Source of the DNA: Zobellia uliginosa
GTDB lineage: Bacteria; Bacteroidota; Bacteroidia; Flavobacteriales; Flavobacteriaceae
Assembly: GCF_900156625.1 (NCBI RefSeq)
Contig: NZ_FTOB01000012.1
Location: 1 to 59,987 of the forward strand
Length of the DNA: 59,987 bases
Reading direction: 5' to 3'
Shown: one piece after another, positions 15,499 through 24,635 of the stretch
Layout: every line of letters starts with the position of its first letter
How positions within the stretch are numbered: position 1 is the stretch's first letter
Made by a program: the position numbers and the translations under genes
The notes under the pieces: model-generated
Seen by the model: only the letters and a program-made list of their open reading frames with translations
Told to the model about the DNA's origin: nothing
The model's database searches: none

Positions 15499-15522
15499 CC
15501 TCGGCTCACGCCGAGGTTTTTT
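15499..15522 (+). terminator. Bidirectional terminator between collagen-like remnant and lipB
   Basis: CCTCGGC (15499-15505), loop TCAC, GCCGAGG (15510-15516) followed by six T, with an A-run on the other side. The stop codon of lipB (15506-15508, minus strand) lies in the loop, so the last codons of lipB form one arm. Confidence 0.8.
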
Positions 15523-16225
15523 CTTGTTCAATTATTTCCGCTTCGAAAAGGGCTTCAAAATGTTTCAGCAACTTTCCTTTTACTTCGTTCAGGTCAACTT
15601 CTTGCTTTCCTAATTCTACATTTAAAGAAGTAACGGCCTTATCCTTTATGCCACAGGGAATCATCAAATCGAAATACCCTAAGTCGGCATTGACGTTCAA
15701 GGCAAACCCATGCATGGTCACCCAACGGCTGGCCCGAACGCCCATGGCACATATTTTTCGGGCAAATGGCGTTCCTACATCGAGCCAAACTCCCGTCTCA
15801 CCTTCCGAGCGCTCTGCCTTCACCCCATATTCGGCCAAGGTCAAAATTACCATTTCCTCTAAAAACCTAAGGTACCTATGGATATCGGTAAAAAAATTGT
15901 CCAGATCCAAAATAGGGTATCCTACTATCTGCCCGGGGCCATGGTAAGTGATATCGCCACCCCTATTTATTTTATAGAATTTGGCATTTTTAGCGGCAAG
16001 CTCTTCTTCGCCCACCAAAAGATTGGCCAAATCACCACTCTTGCCCAAAGTATACACATGGGGGTGTTCTACAAATAAAAAGTGATTGGGGGTCGGCTCA
16101 TCGGCCTCTTCCCTTCGGTTCTTGATCTTTAAGTCTACCGTTTGCTTAAACAGTAATTCTTGATAGTCCCAAGTTTCCTTGTAGTCTTTCTGTCCGAGAT
16201 CTTGAAAAAGTACCTTTTTGTTCAT
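15506..16225 (-). CDS. lipB: Octanoyl-[acyl-carrier-protein]:protein transferase
   Basis: A 239-residue enzyme that moves octanoyl from acyl-carrier protein to lipoyl domains (for example of 2-oxoacid dehydrogenases), the first step of lipoate synthesis. Family blocks are clear: [32 protein letters not shown]157 in [11 protein letters not shown] and the acyl-accepting Cys191 in [14 protein letters not shown]. It is followed on the same strand by no gene; its 3' end forms part of a terminator. Confidence 0.95.
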   Translation of the reverse strand: MNKKVLFQDLGQKDYKETWDYQELLFKQTVDLKIKNRREEADEPTPNHFLFVEHPHVYTLGKSGDLANLLVGEEELAAKNAKFYKINRGGDITYHGPGQIVGYPILDLDNFFTDIHRYLRFLEEMVILTLAEYGVKAERSEGETGVWLDVGTPFARKICAMGVRASRWVTMHGFALNVNADLGYFDLMIPCGIKDKAVTSLNVELGKQEVDLNEVKGKLLKHFEALFEAEIIEQEKTSA

Positions 16226-16251
16226 GGCACAAAGATACGAAAACAGACGGC

Positions 16252-16989
16252 CTATTTCTCTAACTCTACCTCAATGAGAACAGATTCGGGATCTTTCAAG
16301 ATATCCAAAAAGTTGACCTCATAGATCATGGTCTTTCCGTCCATAGAAAAAGTGGCCGCTTCGATATTCGTAGATTTTATCCTTTTTGGAAAGTGATATT
16401 TAAAAGTGTACGTAGAAGATGAAAGAAACATTTCCGCACTTACCAAGCTATCGACGCTTTGCTGGAACAATTCTTGGTCTACAATGGCCGCTTCACGTTT
16501 GAACTTATTCTTATTAAAGGTATAATTTACTTTCGTAGCCCCATTAGCCGGATTTTGGGGCATAGGCTTGCTACCTGCTGCCGGCCCGACCGAACTTGCA
16601 CTTTGAAAAGCATTAAAGGCATCGTTCACTTCAGATACATCCTTAAAATCGGTAAACATATTAAAGTTCATGATTCCATTGTCGGCATCTACCCTCATGT
16701 GCAGGCTAAAAGGCTCCAATCTCTTCAGCTCGGCCTGTTGTTCGGGCGACAATTGTGCTATACTATCTTTTTTCTCACGTAGTAAATCCTTGAACACTAG
16801 GGTTGAGTCAATAACCTCCCCCAATTTGGTAGAGTCGGAAGAAGGCATCATTTGCATCATTTCACTCCCGTCAAAACCGATGTTCATCTTACCTGTTCCA
16901 TCTTCGTCAAAATAAATTTCTTCCGTAAAATTACAGGCTACAAAAAAAACGGCAATACAAACCGTTACCACTACTTTCAATAATTTCAT
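16252..16989 (-). CDS. Lipoprotein of unknown function
   Basis: A 245-residue protein with a lipoprotein signal ([10 protein letters not shown], Cys at about residue 19). The start of the mature part, [24 protein letters not shown], is typical of a group of uncharacterised Bacteroidota lipoproteins. The rest mixes helices (about 75-145) with a C-terminal beta-rich region ([15 protein letters not shown]...[12 protein letters not shown]). It lies 26 bases upstream of lipB on the same strand and may be cotranscribed with it. No function is assigned. Confidence 0.7.
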   Translation of the reverse strand: MKLLKVVVTVCIAVFFVACNFTEEIYFDEDGTGKMNIGFDGSEMMQMMPSSDSTKLGEVIDSTLVFKDLLREKKDSIAQLSPEQQAELKRLEPFSLHMRVDADNGIMNFNMFTDFKDVSEVNDAFNAFQSASSVGPAAGSKPMPQNPANGATKVNYTFNKNKFKREAAIVDQELFQQSVDSLVSAEMFLSSSTYTFKYHFPKRIKSTNIEAATFSMDGKTMIYEVNFLDILKDPESVLIEVELEK

Positions 16990-17001
16990 CTAAAATCGAT
17001 T

Positions 17002-17157
17002 CTAATTAGGATTGTTCAATATGATCAATGCGGCAATGACTCCCGGAACCCAGCCACAGAAAGTCAAAAGTAGGACAATAAAAAAAGACCCACAACCTTT
17101 TCCGATAACCGACAGGGGAGGAAAGATAATAGCCAATAAAACACGTAAAAAGCTCAT
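17002..17157 (-). CDS. Pmp3/YqaE-family small membrane protein
   Basis: A 51-residue peptide beginning MSFLRVLLAIIFPPLSVIGK, with two hydrophobic helices split by a short polar loop and the family pattern LAIIFPPLSV ... CGWVPGVIAALIIL. Pmp3/YqaE proteins are small plasma-membrane proteins linked to salt and membrane-potential stress in other organisms. It lies 12 bases upstream of the lipoprotein gene on the same strand. Confidence 0.88.
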   Translation of the reverse strand: MSFLRVLLAIIFPPLSVIGKGCGSFFIVLLLTFCGWVPGVIAALIILNNPN

Positions 17158-17348
17158 TTTAAACTGATTTTTTGATTGATGATGTACCCATAAGACGTAA
17201 AAACGTCATTTTTGTTACATCCATAAAAGGAAAAAACAAGGTCATTTTTTGGGTATTTCAAGCAGTCCGGCTTTATACATTAACGCAAACCAGACCGCTT
17301 CATTATAATTTCGTATTACATGATGCATAGAGTATACCGTCGATAGCG

Positions 17349-17356
17349 TATATTTG
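17349..17356 (+). promoter_or_regulatory. -7 box of lysS promoter
   Basis: TATATTTG followed by CAGCC, 19 bases before the lysS ATG, matching the Bacteroidota housekeeping -7 consensus TAnnTTTG. I see no clear TTG at the expected -33 distance. Confidence 0.5.
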
Positions 17357-17375
17357 CAGCCTTAAATATTAAAAA

Positions 17376-19064
17376 ATGCAACTTTCGGAACAAGAAATCA
17401 TTAGACGAGAAAAACTGACCAAATTGCGCGAACTGGGCATCAACCCCTACCCCGCTGCCCTATACCCTGTAGACGCTACTTCAAAGCGCATTAAATCGGA
17501 GTTTGAAGAAGGTAAAAAGGTAGTCATTTCAGGGCGATTGATGTCGCGTAGAATTCAGGGCAAGGCTTCTTTTGCCGAGTTGCAAGACAGTGAAGGCCGG
17601 ATCCAGGTCTATTTTAACCGTGACGAAATTTGTACCGGTGAGGATAAAAGCCTTTATAACGACGTTTATAAAAAACTATTGGATATAGGCGACATCATTG
17701 GTATTGAAGGTGAACTTTTTACCACCCAAGTGGGCGAAAAAACCGTTATGGTAAAGAACTTTTCGCTCTTGAGCAAGTCTTTGCGTCCGCTGCCCTTGCC
17801 TAAAAAAGATGCCGAAGGCAATGTTTTTGACGAATTCAACGATCCCGAAATGAGATACCGACAACGCTATGTTGATTTGGTGGTCAACCCAAAGGTCAAG
17901 GAAACCTTTATCAAAAGGACCAAGATTACCAACAGTATCAGGGAGTTTTACAACAATGCGGGATACTTGGAAGTTGAAACCCCTATTCTTCAACCCATAC
18001 CCGGCGGTGCTGCCGCAAGGCCGTTTTTAACGCATCACAATGCCTTGAACATTCCCTTGTACCTACGTATCGCCAACGAGTTATACCTTAAAAGATTGAT
18101 CGTTGGAGGTTTTGATGGGGTCTACGAGTTTTCCAAAGATTTCCGTAATGAGGGAATGGACCGTACCCATAACCCCGAGTTTACCGTAATGGAACTCTAT
18201 GTAGCCTATAAGGATTACAATTGGATGATGGACACCACCGAAAAACTATTGGAAAAAGTGGCCATCGATGCCAACGGATCGTCAAAAGTTACGGTAGGTG
18301 AAAACGAAATCGAGTTTAAGGCCCCCTATGCGCGCGTGCCTATTCTAGAAGCCATAAAAATCCATACGGGCAAAGATGTGGCCGGCATGGGCGAAGAGGA
18401 ACTCCGCCAAACCGCAAAAGAATTAGGTATTGAAGTTGACGAGACCATGGGTGTCGGCAAATTGATAGATGAAATTTTCGGCGAAAAATGTGAGCACCAC
18501 TATATTCAGCCTACCTTTATTACCGACTATCCAAAAGAGATGAGTCCCTTAACGAAAGAGCACCGAGACAACCCTGCCCTGACCGAGCGCTTTGAACTAA
18601 TGGTCAACGGTAAGGAGCTGGCCAATGCCTATTCTGAGTTGAACGACCCCATAGATCAGCGCGAACGTTTTGAAGAGCAATTGAAGCTTTCCGAGAAAGG
18701 GGACGACGAGGCTATGTTCATTGACCAAGATTTCTTACGTGCCCTTGAATACGGTATGCCCCCAACATCGGGTATCGGTATCGGTATTGACCGTCTGGTA
18801 ATGCTCTTGACCAATAATTCATCGATTCAAGAAGTATTGTTCTTCCCACAAATGAGACCGGAGAAAAAAGCGATAGCACTGACCGATGAAGAAAAGACCA
18901 TTGTAGAATTGTTGAAACCGGAAGGGGAAATGGAACTGTCCGACTTAAAATCGAAAGCCGGACTTAGCGGTAAAAAATGGGACAAGTCGATGAAGGCCTT
19001 GAACAAACACGGATTGGTTAGCGTAAATGTCGAGGGCAACCACAAAACCGTAGTCTTGAAATAA
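17376..19064 (+). CDS. lysS: Lysine--tRNA ligase, class II
   Basis: A 562-residue cytoplasmic enzyme that charges tRNA-Lys. The N-terminal OB-fold anticodon-binding domain is at about 50-170 ([20 protein letters not shown]). The class II catalytic core has motif 2 ([20 protein letters not shown]) and motif 3 ([13 protein letters not shown]). After the core ends at about residue 490 there is an extra C-terminal domain of about 65 residues ([20 protein letters not shown] ... [17 protein letters not shown]) that looks like a winged helix and is absent from E. coli LysS. It is followed by a strong terminator. Confidence 0.96.
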   Translation: MQLSEQEIIRREKLTKLRELGINPYPAALYPVDATSKRIKSEFEEGKKVVISGRLMSRRIQGKASFAELQDSEGRIQVYFNRDEICTGEDKSLYNDVYKKLLDIGDIIGIEGELFTTQVGEKTVMVKNFSLLSKSLRPLPLPKKDAEGNVFDEFNDPEMRYRQRYVDLVVNPKVKETFIKRTKITNSIREFYNNAGYLEVETPILQPIPGGAAARPFLTHHNALNIPLYLRIANELYLKRLIVGGFDGVYEFSKDFRNEGMDRTHNPEFTVMELYVAYKDYNWMMDTTEKLLEKVAIDANGSSKVTVGENEIEFKAPYARVPILEAIKIHTGKDVAGMGEEELRQTAKELGIEVDETMGVGKLIDEIFGEKCEHHYIQPTFITDYPKEMSPLTKEHRDNPALTERFELMVNGKELANAYSELNDPIDQRERFEEQLKLSEKGDDEAMFIDQDFLRALEYGMPPTSGIGIGIDRLVMLLTNNSSIQEVLFFPQMRPEKKAIALTDEEKTIVELLKPEGEMELSDLKSKAGLSGKKWDKSMKALNKHGLVSVNVEGNHKTVVLK

Positions 19065-19088
19065 AAAGACAGAACAGCCTTAAATATA

Positions 19089-19124
19089 AAGAGCCGATTC
19101 ATTTTCTTATGAATCGGCTCTTTT
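19089..19124 (+). terminator. Terminator after lysS
   Basis: A perfect 14-bp stem: AAGAGCCGATTCAT (19089-19102) with ATGAATCGGCTCTT (19109-19122), a six-base loop and T residues after. Confidence 0.9.
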
Positions 19125-19468
19125 ACCTTAAAAAAGAAAGCTTCCCCGAAGCCATACTCCTATACAGCGAATTTCCCATCAAACCCTAGGACCATCATCA
19201 CATTGACCACAAAAGGAAGTTACCATCCCAACCGCCACACCACCCCTTCAATTACACAAAATACTGACTATCAGATATTTTAAAACAACAACCACTATCT
19301 TTAGTACGAAAGCCCTTATAATTTTAACAGCCTTGTCTTTAGGGGTTTTTCTCCAAAATAGCCTATAACTAATGAACGCTGTTGCACAAGTTGCGTAATT
19401 TTTGAGTTCTTAACTTTTCAAGTTTTCTATATTGAAGGGTGATTTATAAGAAAAAATAAGACCTAAGT
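19125..19468. other. Intergenic upstream of the cytochrome operon
   Basis: 344 bases with no gene that I can support. It should hold the promoter of the 19469-27508 operon, but no convincing TTG / TAnnTTTG pair or ECF-type element is visible. No repeat or inverted repeat stands out. Confidence 0.4.
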
Positions 19469-22207
19469 ATGAAAAAGAGGACAATACATCATGGTTTTTG
19501 GTATCTTTTAAATTCAGTAGGGCTAATGTTATTAGGTAGCTGCCAATCTACTCCCCCTGTTGACTTTAGCACGCAGATAAAACCTATTCTCAACAACAAA
19601 TGTATTACCTGCCATGGGGGTGTAAAAAAAAGTGGGGGCTTTAGTCTCTTGTTCGAAGATGAAGCTTTCGCCAAAACAGAATCGGGAGTAGCGGCTATCA
19701 TTCCCGGAAATGCCGCCGGCAGTGAAATGATCAAAAGACTGCACGAAGAAGACCCCGAGCTTCGTATGCCTTATGAAAAACCTAAGCTGACCGACGAAGA
19801 GATAGACCTATTGACCCGCTGGATAGATGAAGGTGCGAAATGGGGCCAACACTGGGCCTACTCGCTTCCTGAAAAAGTAGCGGTCCCCCAAATTAATATC
19901 GAGGCCAGTTTGGCCCCTACCAGTGCTTCAGACTTTGTACAAAACGATATTGACCATTTTATTCTTGCCCGGCTCGACGAGAAAAACCTACGGCCCAATC
20001 CTTCCGCGGAAAAAAACATAATCGCCAGAAGGTTATCCTTAGATATTATTGGCCTACCGCCTAGCCAAGAACTCCTCGACCGTTTTAAATCCGAAGAGCT
20101 GTCTTATGAAGATTTGGTAGATACTTTATTAAATCAAAAGGCCTATGGTGAAAAATGGGCCACCTGGTGGTTAGACCTGGCCCGATATGCCGACTCCAAA
20201 GGATACGAAAAAGATATGGCCCGTAGTATTTGGCGCTATCGCGATTGGGTCATCGATGCCTTTAATCGCGACCTTCCCTATGACCAGTTTACAATTGAGC
20301 AATTAGCGGGCGACCTTCTACTCGAGCCTTCTCCCGACCAATTGATCGCCACGGCCTTCCATAGAAATACCATGAACAACGATGAAGGCGGCACCGATGA
20401 CGAGGAATATCGCGTTGCTACCGTAATCGATCGTGTAAACACTACTTTTGAGGTATGGCAGAGCACCACTATCGGTTGTGTTCAGTGCCACAGCCATCCG
20501 TATGACCCTTTTAAATACGAGGAATTTTACAAGCTGATGGCCTTCTTCAACAACTCCCGTGACGAAGATACGCCCGGTGAGTCGCCCGTTCTCAAATTCT
20601 ATACGCCCGATCAACAGGAAAAGGTAGATAAGGTCATCGAATGGGCCACAAAATATGGAGACGAGGCCTCGGCCAAAACCTACAAGGACTTTTTACAGTT
20701 TACCGAGCCCGTCTATAAATCGCACTTTTTTAAGGAAATTAACAATGGCTCCTACGATGACCACGCCTCCGTGGTTTTATGGGATAAGGGAAATTGCATT
20801 ATAGAAAACGGATACACCAACAATGCCAGCTATGTGTACCTCAACTATCGTTCGCACTACGACGGCACAAAATTCATTATCCGTGAAAAGGATGCCGAGG
20901 GCCCGATTATAGGCGAGTTCACCATCAACAAACAAAAACAGAATATTACGGCCCGCTTTCCTATAAAAAAATTGGACCGTCAGGGCGATATTTATATCGA
21001 AACCCATAACGCCAATGCCAAAAAGGAAGCCAACCTGATGAATCTTTATTGGGTGACCTTTATTCCCGATTTACCGGGCGAAGGCCAAGCCGGATATAAA
21101 GAAATGGGCGTTAACCTCATGGAGGCCCTTAACACGAAAACCCCGACCGTACCTATAATGGTCGAAAATCCCGATTACATGAAGCGTACTTCCCAACTGT
21201 TCGATCGCGGCAGTTGGATGTCGAAAACCGATACCGTAGAACCAGGCACCCCAGAGAGCTTAAACGCATGGAACCCCGATTGGCCCGCCAACCGACTCGG
21301 ACTGGCCCAATGGATCGTAGATAAAAAAAACCCCTTGACCGCAAGAACCTTGGTAAACCGGGTATGGCACCAAATCTATGGCAGAGGCCTTGTCTCTACC
21401 GTAGAGGATATCGGCTCGCAATCGGATGCCCCTTCGCACCCGGCCATGCTCGATTGGCTTTCCCTACGGTTTATGAACGAACACAACTGGAGTATAAAGA
21501 AATTGGTGAGGGAAATTGTGATGTCGGGCACTTACCGCCAGAGTTCCGAAAGTACTCCCGAAATGTATGAAATAGACCCTGAAAACGAACTTTACGCCCG
21601 TGGCCCGAGAATGCGTTTGGGCGCGGAACAGATCAGGGACCAAGCCTTGGCGGTATCGGGACTCCTAAGTCCGAAAATGTACGGACCAGGCGTTATGCCG
21701 CCCCAGCCCGATGGTGTTTGGCAAACCGTATATAGCGATGCCCAATGGGTCGAAAGTAAAGGGGAAGACCGATACCGCAGGGGCATATATACATTTTTAA
21801 AGCGGACGAGCCCCTACCCTTCGTTCTTGACATTCGACGCGGGAAGCCGCGAGGTTGCCACGATCAGAAGAACCGTGACCAACACCCCCTTACAGGCCTT
21901 GGTTACCTTAAACGACCCCGTTTACTTGGAAACCGCCTACCATTTAGCAAAAAACAACTACCGGCCAGACGACATTGAACAAAGTATTGCCCTGAGTTAT
22001 AAAAAAGCAACTTTTAAGGAAATCAGTCCTAATAGACTAGAAGCCTTAAAAGCCCTATACCAAACTTCCTTGGCTGAATTTCACAAAAACAGCGAAGCTT
22101 CAAAACTATTACTTTCATTTGAAGAGAAGCCTACGGCCGAACTCAGTGCGCTTACCCTTGTGGCCAATGCCATTATGAACTTAGATGAATTTTTAACGAA
22201 AGTATAA
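19469..22207 (+). CDS. Planctomycetes-type cytochrome lipoprotein (PSCyt1-DUF1549-DUF1553)
   Basis: A 912-residue protein with a lipoprotein signal (LMLLGSC, Cys at about 25). The N-terminal PSCyt1 cytochrome c domain has one heme site CITCH (Cys45, Cys48, His49). The DUF1549/PSCyt2 region (about 150-360; DIIGLPPSQELLDRF, TWWLDLARYADSKGYEKD) contains a second heme-like CVQCH (Cys337, Cys340, His341). The C-terminal DUF1553/PSD1 domain covers about 590-880 (LAQWIVDKKNPLTARTLVNR, RQSSES, NTPLQALVTLNDP). This family is abundant in Planctomycetes and Verrucomicrobia and is paired with DUF1501 proteins, as here, three bases downstream. Probably periplasmic redox; the substrate is unknown. Confidence 0.88.
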   Translation: MKKRTIHHGFWYLLNSVGLMLLGSCQSTPPVDFSTQIKPILNNKCITCHGGVKKSGGFSLLFEDEAFAKTESGVAAIIPGNAAGSEMIKRLHEEDPELRMPYEKPKLTDEEIDLLTRWIDEGAKWGQHWAYSLPEKVAVPQINIEASLAPTSASDFVQNDIDHFILARLDEKNLRPNPSAEKNIIARRLSLDIIGLPPSQELLDRFKSEELSYEDLVDTLLNQKAYGEKWATWWLDLARYADSKGYEKDMARSIWRYRDWVIDAFNRDLPYDQFTIEQLAGDLLLEPSPDQLIATAFHRNTMNNDEGGTDDEEYRVATVIDRVNTTFEVWQSTTIGCVQCHSHPYDPFKYEEFYKLMAFFNNSRDEDTPGESPVLKFYTPDQQEKVDKVIEWATKYGDEASAKTYKDFLQFTEPVYKSHFFKEINNGSYDDHASVVLWDKGNCIIENGYTNNASYVYLNYRSHYDGTKFIIREKDAEGPIIGEFTINKQKQNITARFPIKKLDRQGDIYIETHNANAKKEANLMNLYWVTFIPDLPGEGQAGYKEMGVNLMEALNTKTPTVPIMVENPDYMKRTSQLFDRGSWMSKTDTVEPGTPESLNAWNPDWPANRLGLAQWIVDKKNPLTARTLVNRVWHQIYGRGLVSTVEDIGSQSDAPSHPAMLDWLSLRFMNEHNWSIKKLVREIVMSGTYRQSSESTPEMYEIDPENELYARGPRMRLGAEQIRDQALAVSGLLSPKMYGPGVMPPQPDGVWQTVYSDAQWVESKGEDRYRRGIYTFLKRTSPYPSFLTFDAGSREVATIRRTVTNTPLQALVTLNDPVYLETAYHLAKNNYRPDDIEQSIALSYKKATFKEISPNRLEALKALYQTSLAEFHKNSEASKLLLSFEEKPTAELSALTLVANAIMNLDEFLTKV

Positions 22208-22210
22208 GCC

Positions 22211-23722
22211 GTGAAAGACCAAATCGAAAGACTCATTCAAGAGCAACTGGCCCGTGAAGCACAGGAAAAGACCCGAAGGCACTTTATAAAAAGTTGCGCA
22301 CAAGGACTTGGCGGACTGGCCCTGAGTTCCATTTTCATGGGATGCGACCCGCTCACAAAACAGCCTAAAAAATCAACGACCACATTTTCGGAACGCGACC
22401 TTAATCCTTTGGCCACCTTGCCCCCGCACTATGGCCCAAAGGTCAAATCGGTCATTTACCTGCATATGGCCGGAGCCCCGTCTCAGCTCGAAATGTTCGA
22501 TTACAAACCAAAACTTCACAGCCTAGATGGCCAAGATTGTCCGCAATCTTTATTGGCCGGAAAAAAATTCGCCTTTATAAAAGGTACCCCAAAGTTAATG
22601 GGCCCACAGGCCGAATTCAAACAGGAAGGCGATTCAGGCAATTGGGTCTCGAACTTTATGCCCCATTTTAAAAAGGTAGTAGACGATGTCGCCTTTTTAA
22701 AAGCAGTGCATACCGATCAATTCAACCACGGCCCGGCACAACTTTTTATGCATACGGGTAGTGCCCGTTTAGGTCGCCCAAGCATTGGTGCGTGGGCCAC
22801 ATACGGCCTGGGCTCCGAGAACCAGAACCTACCCGGCTTTGTTGTTCTGACCTCTGGCGGAAACACGCCCGATGCCGGAAAAAGTGTCTGGGGAAGCGGT
22901 TTTTTACCTTCCGTCTACCAAGGAGTACAATGCCGCTCAAAGGGCGACCCCGTACTTTATCTTGAAGACCCAGAGGGTATTTCCAGGGATTTAAAGAAAA
23001 GCACCATAGACGCCATTACCAAAATTAACAAGGAGGAATACGCCAAGTATGCCGACCCTGAAATTCTGGCGCGGATCAACCAATACGAAATGGCCTACCG
23101 CATGCAAATAGCGGTTCCCGAGGTCATGAATATCAATAATGAGCCTGAACATATTAAGGAGATGTACGGGGTAGAACCCGGCAAAGAATCGTTTGCCAAC
23201 AATTGTCTGCTCGCCAGAAAACTGGTAGAGGACGGGGTGCGCTTCGTTCAATTGTTCGATTGGGGCTGGGACAGCCATGGCGTGGTACGTTCGGGGTCTA
23301 TCGATAAGGGCCTCCGAAATAAATGTACCCAAATAGACCGGCCCATTACCGCCTTGATCATGGATTTAAAACAACGTGGACTCCTAGACGATACCCTAAT
23401 CGTATGGGGTGGGGAATTCGGCCGAACGCCTATGCAAGAAAATAGGGGGAATAAAAAAATGCCCTTTAAAGGAAGAGATCATCATGGTGATGCCTTTACC
23501 ATGTGGATGGCCGGCGGAGGTATCAAAAAAGGGGCCTCACATGGTCAGACCGACGATATTGGGTTTTCCGGAATCGAAGGCCGTGTATCGGTTCACGACG
23601 TACATGCCACTATTTTACACTTACTCGGTTTTGACCACGAAGAATTCACCTATGAATTTCAGGGCAGACCGTTTCGCTTGACCGATGTAGAAGGCAATAT
23701 CATCAAAGAAATCTTATCTTAA
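22211..23722 (+). CDS. DUF1501 family exported protein
   Basis: A 503-residue protein starting with GTG three bases after the previous stop. A twin-arginine-like signal (TRRHFIKSCAQGLGG) ends in a lipoprotein-like FMGC. Family blocks follow: VKSVIYLHMAGAPSQLEMFD, DQFNHGPAQLFMHTGSARLG, LFDWGWDSHG, TLIVWGGEFGRTP, GRDHHGDAFTMWMAGGG. DUF1501 proteins have an alkaline-phosphatase/sulfatase-like fold and nearly always accompany DUF1549/DUF1553 cytochromes. A polysaccharide or sugar role is suspected from gene context in other bacteria; this remains inference. Confidence 0.88.
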   Translation: MKDQIERLIQEQLAREAQEKTRRHFIKSCAQGLGGLALSSIFMGCDPLTKQPKKSTTTFSERDLNPLATLPPHYGPKVKSVIYLHMAGAPSQLEMFDYKPKLHSLDGQDCPQSLLAGKKFAFIKGTPKLMGPQAEFKQEGDSGNWVSNFMPHFKKVVDDVAFLKAVHTDQFNHGPAQLFMHTGSARLGRPSIGAWATYGLGSENQNLPGFVVLTSGGNTPDAGKSVWGSGFLPSVYQGVQCRSKGDPVLYLEDPEGISRDLKKSTIDAITKINKEEYAKYADPEILARINQYEMAYRMQIAVPEVMNINNEPEHIKEMYGVEPGKESFANNCLLARKLVEDGVRFVQLFDWGWDSHGVVRSGSIDKGLRNKCTQIDRPITALIMDLKQRGLLDDTLIVWGGEFGRTPMQENRGNKKMPFKGRDHHGDAFTMWMAGGGIKKGASHGQTDDIGFSGIEGRVSVHDVHATILHLLGFDHEEFTYEFQGRPFRLTDVEGNIIKEILS

Positions 23723-23752
23723 ATAACAATTATAATATCAACCCTACCATTT

Positions 23753-24625
23753 ATGAGAATGCCACTGACCCTTGTTGTACTCCTTTTTTCTTTTATAGGA
23801 CTTTCCCAAAAAAAACAAATACAGTTCTTCCAGACCGATTGGGGACGACAGATTTCTTGGGATGCCTTTTGCGAAAAAACAAAGGCGGCCGGTTACGACG
23901 GTATAGAGACATGGTTTCCTAGGGACGAAAAAAGCCAGAACGAACTAAAAACGGCCCTTGAGAAATACGATTTAAAAGTCGGTTTCTTGAACGGCACCAA
24001 TAAATCCCTTCCTTTTAAGGAAAGTTTAAAGCAATACACCGCGAATTTTAAAACCCTGGTCTCATGGAAGCCTGTGTACATCAATTGCCATACGGGAAGT
24101 GATTTTTTCACTTTTGAACAGAATAAGGCCTTTATTGACGCTGCCAACAAAATAGCCAAAGAAAGCAACATTCCTATTTATCATGAAACCCACCGTGGAC
24201 GATTTAGCTTCAACCTTCCTGACACCAAAAAATACCTTTCTGCCATTCCTGAATTAAAACTGAACTTAGATATCAGCCATTGGATGGTCGTTCACGAGTC
24301 GCTTTTACAGGATCAAGATAAAGAGCTCGAAGAAATCGTAAACCGATCCCATCACATTCATGCCCGTGTAGGTCATGCCGAAGGCCCACAAGTAAACGAC
24401 CCCGAAGCCCCTGAATGGAAGAAAGCGGTAGAACGCCATATGGACATTTGGGAAAAAGTGATCCGTAAACGATGGGAAGACAAAGATGTTTTTACGATTA
24501 CTACCGAATTCGGTCCAGCAGACTATATGCCCACTTTACCCTACACCCAATTACCCGTAGCCGACCAATGGAAGGCCAATGTATATATGATGAAGCTGTT
24601 AAAGGAACGATTCAACATCGATTAA
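23753..24625 (+). CDS. Exported sugar-phosphate isomerase/epimerase-like TIM-barrel protein
   Basis: A 290-residue protein with a signal peptide (LVVLLFSFIGLS/Q) and an AP-endonuclease-2/xylose-isomerase-like TIM barrel. The barrel pattern is visible in WDAFCEKTKAAGYDGIETWF, VYINCHTGSDFF, IPIYHETHRGRF, LNLDISHWMVV, SHHIHARVGH and TITTEFGPADYM, where His, Glu and Asp residues at strand ends would bind a metal. Position in the operon suggests sugar or sugar-derivative isomerisation outside the cytoplasm. The substrate cannot be told from sequence. Confidence 0.82.
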   Translation: MRMPLTLVVLLFSFIGLSQKKQIQFFQTDWGRQISWDAFCEKTKAAGYDGIETWFPRDEKSQNELKTALEKYDLKVGFLNGTNKSLPFKESLKQYTANFKTLVSWKPVYINCHTGSDFFTFEQNKAFIDAANKIAKESNIPIYHETHRGRFSFNLPDTKKYLSAIPELKLNLDISHWMVVHESLLQDQDKELEEIVNRSHHIHARVGHAEGPQVNDPEAPEWKKAVERHMDIWEKVIRKRWEDKDVFTITTEFGPADYMPTLPYTQLPVADQWKANVYMMKLLKERFNID

Positions 24626-24635
24626 ACCATTAGGC

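Noticed and set aside
21105-21145. GTTAACC inside the DUF1549/DUF1553 gene as a further ECF-type site
   Set aside because: No GATG context and no CATAAAA-like box at 15-16 bases; it is within coding sequence.
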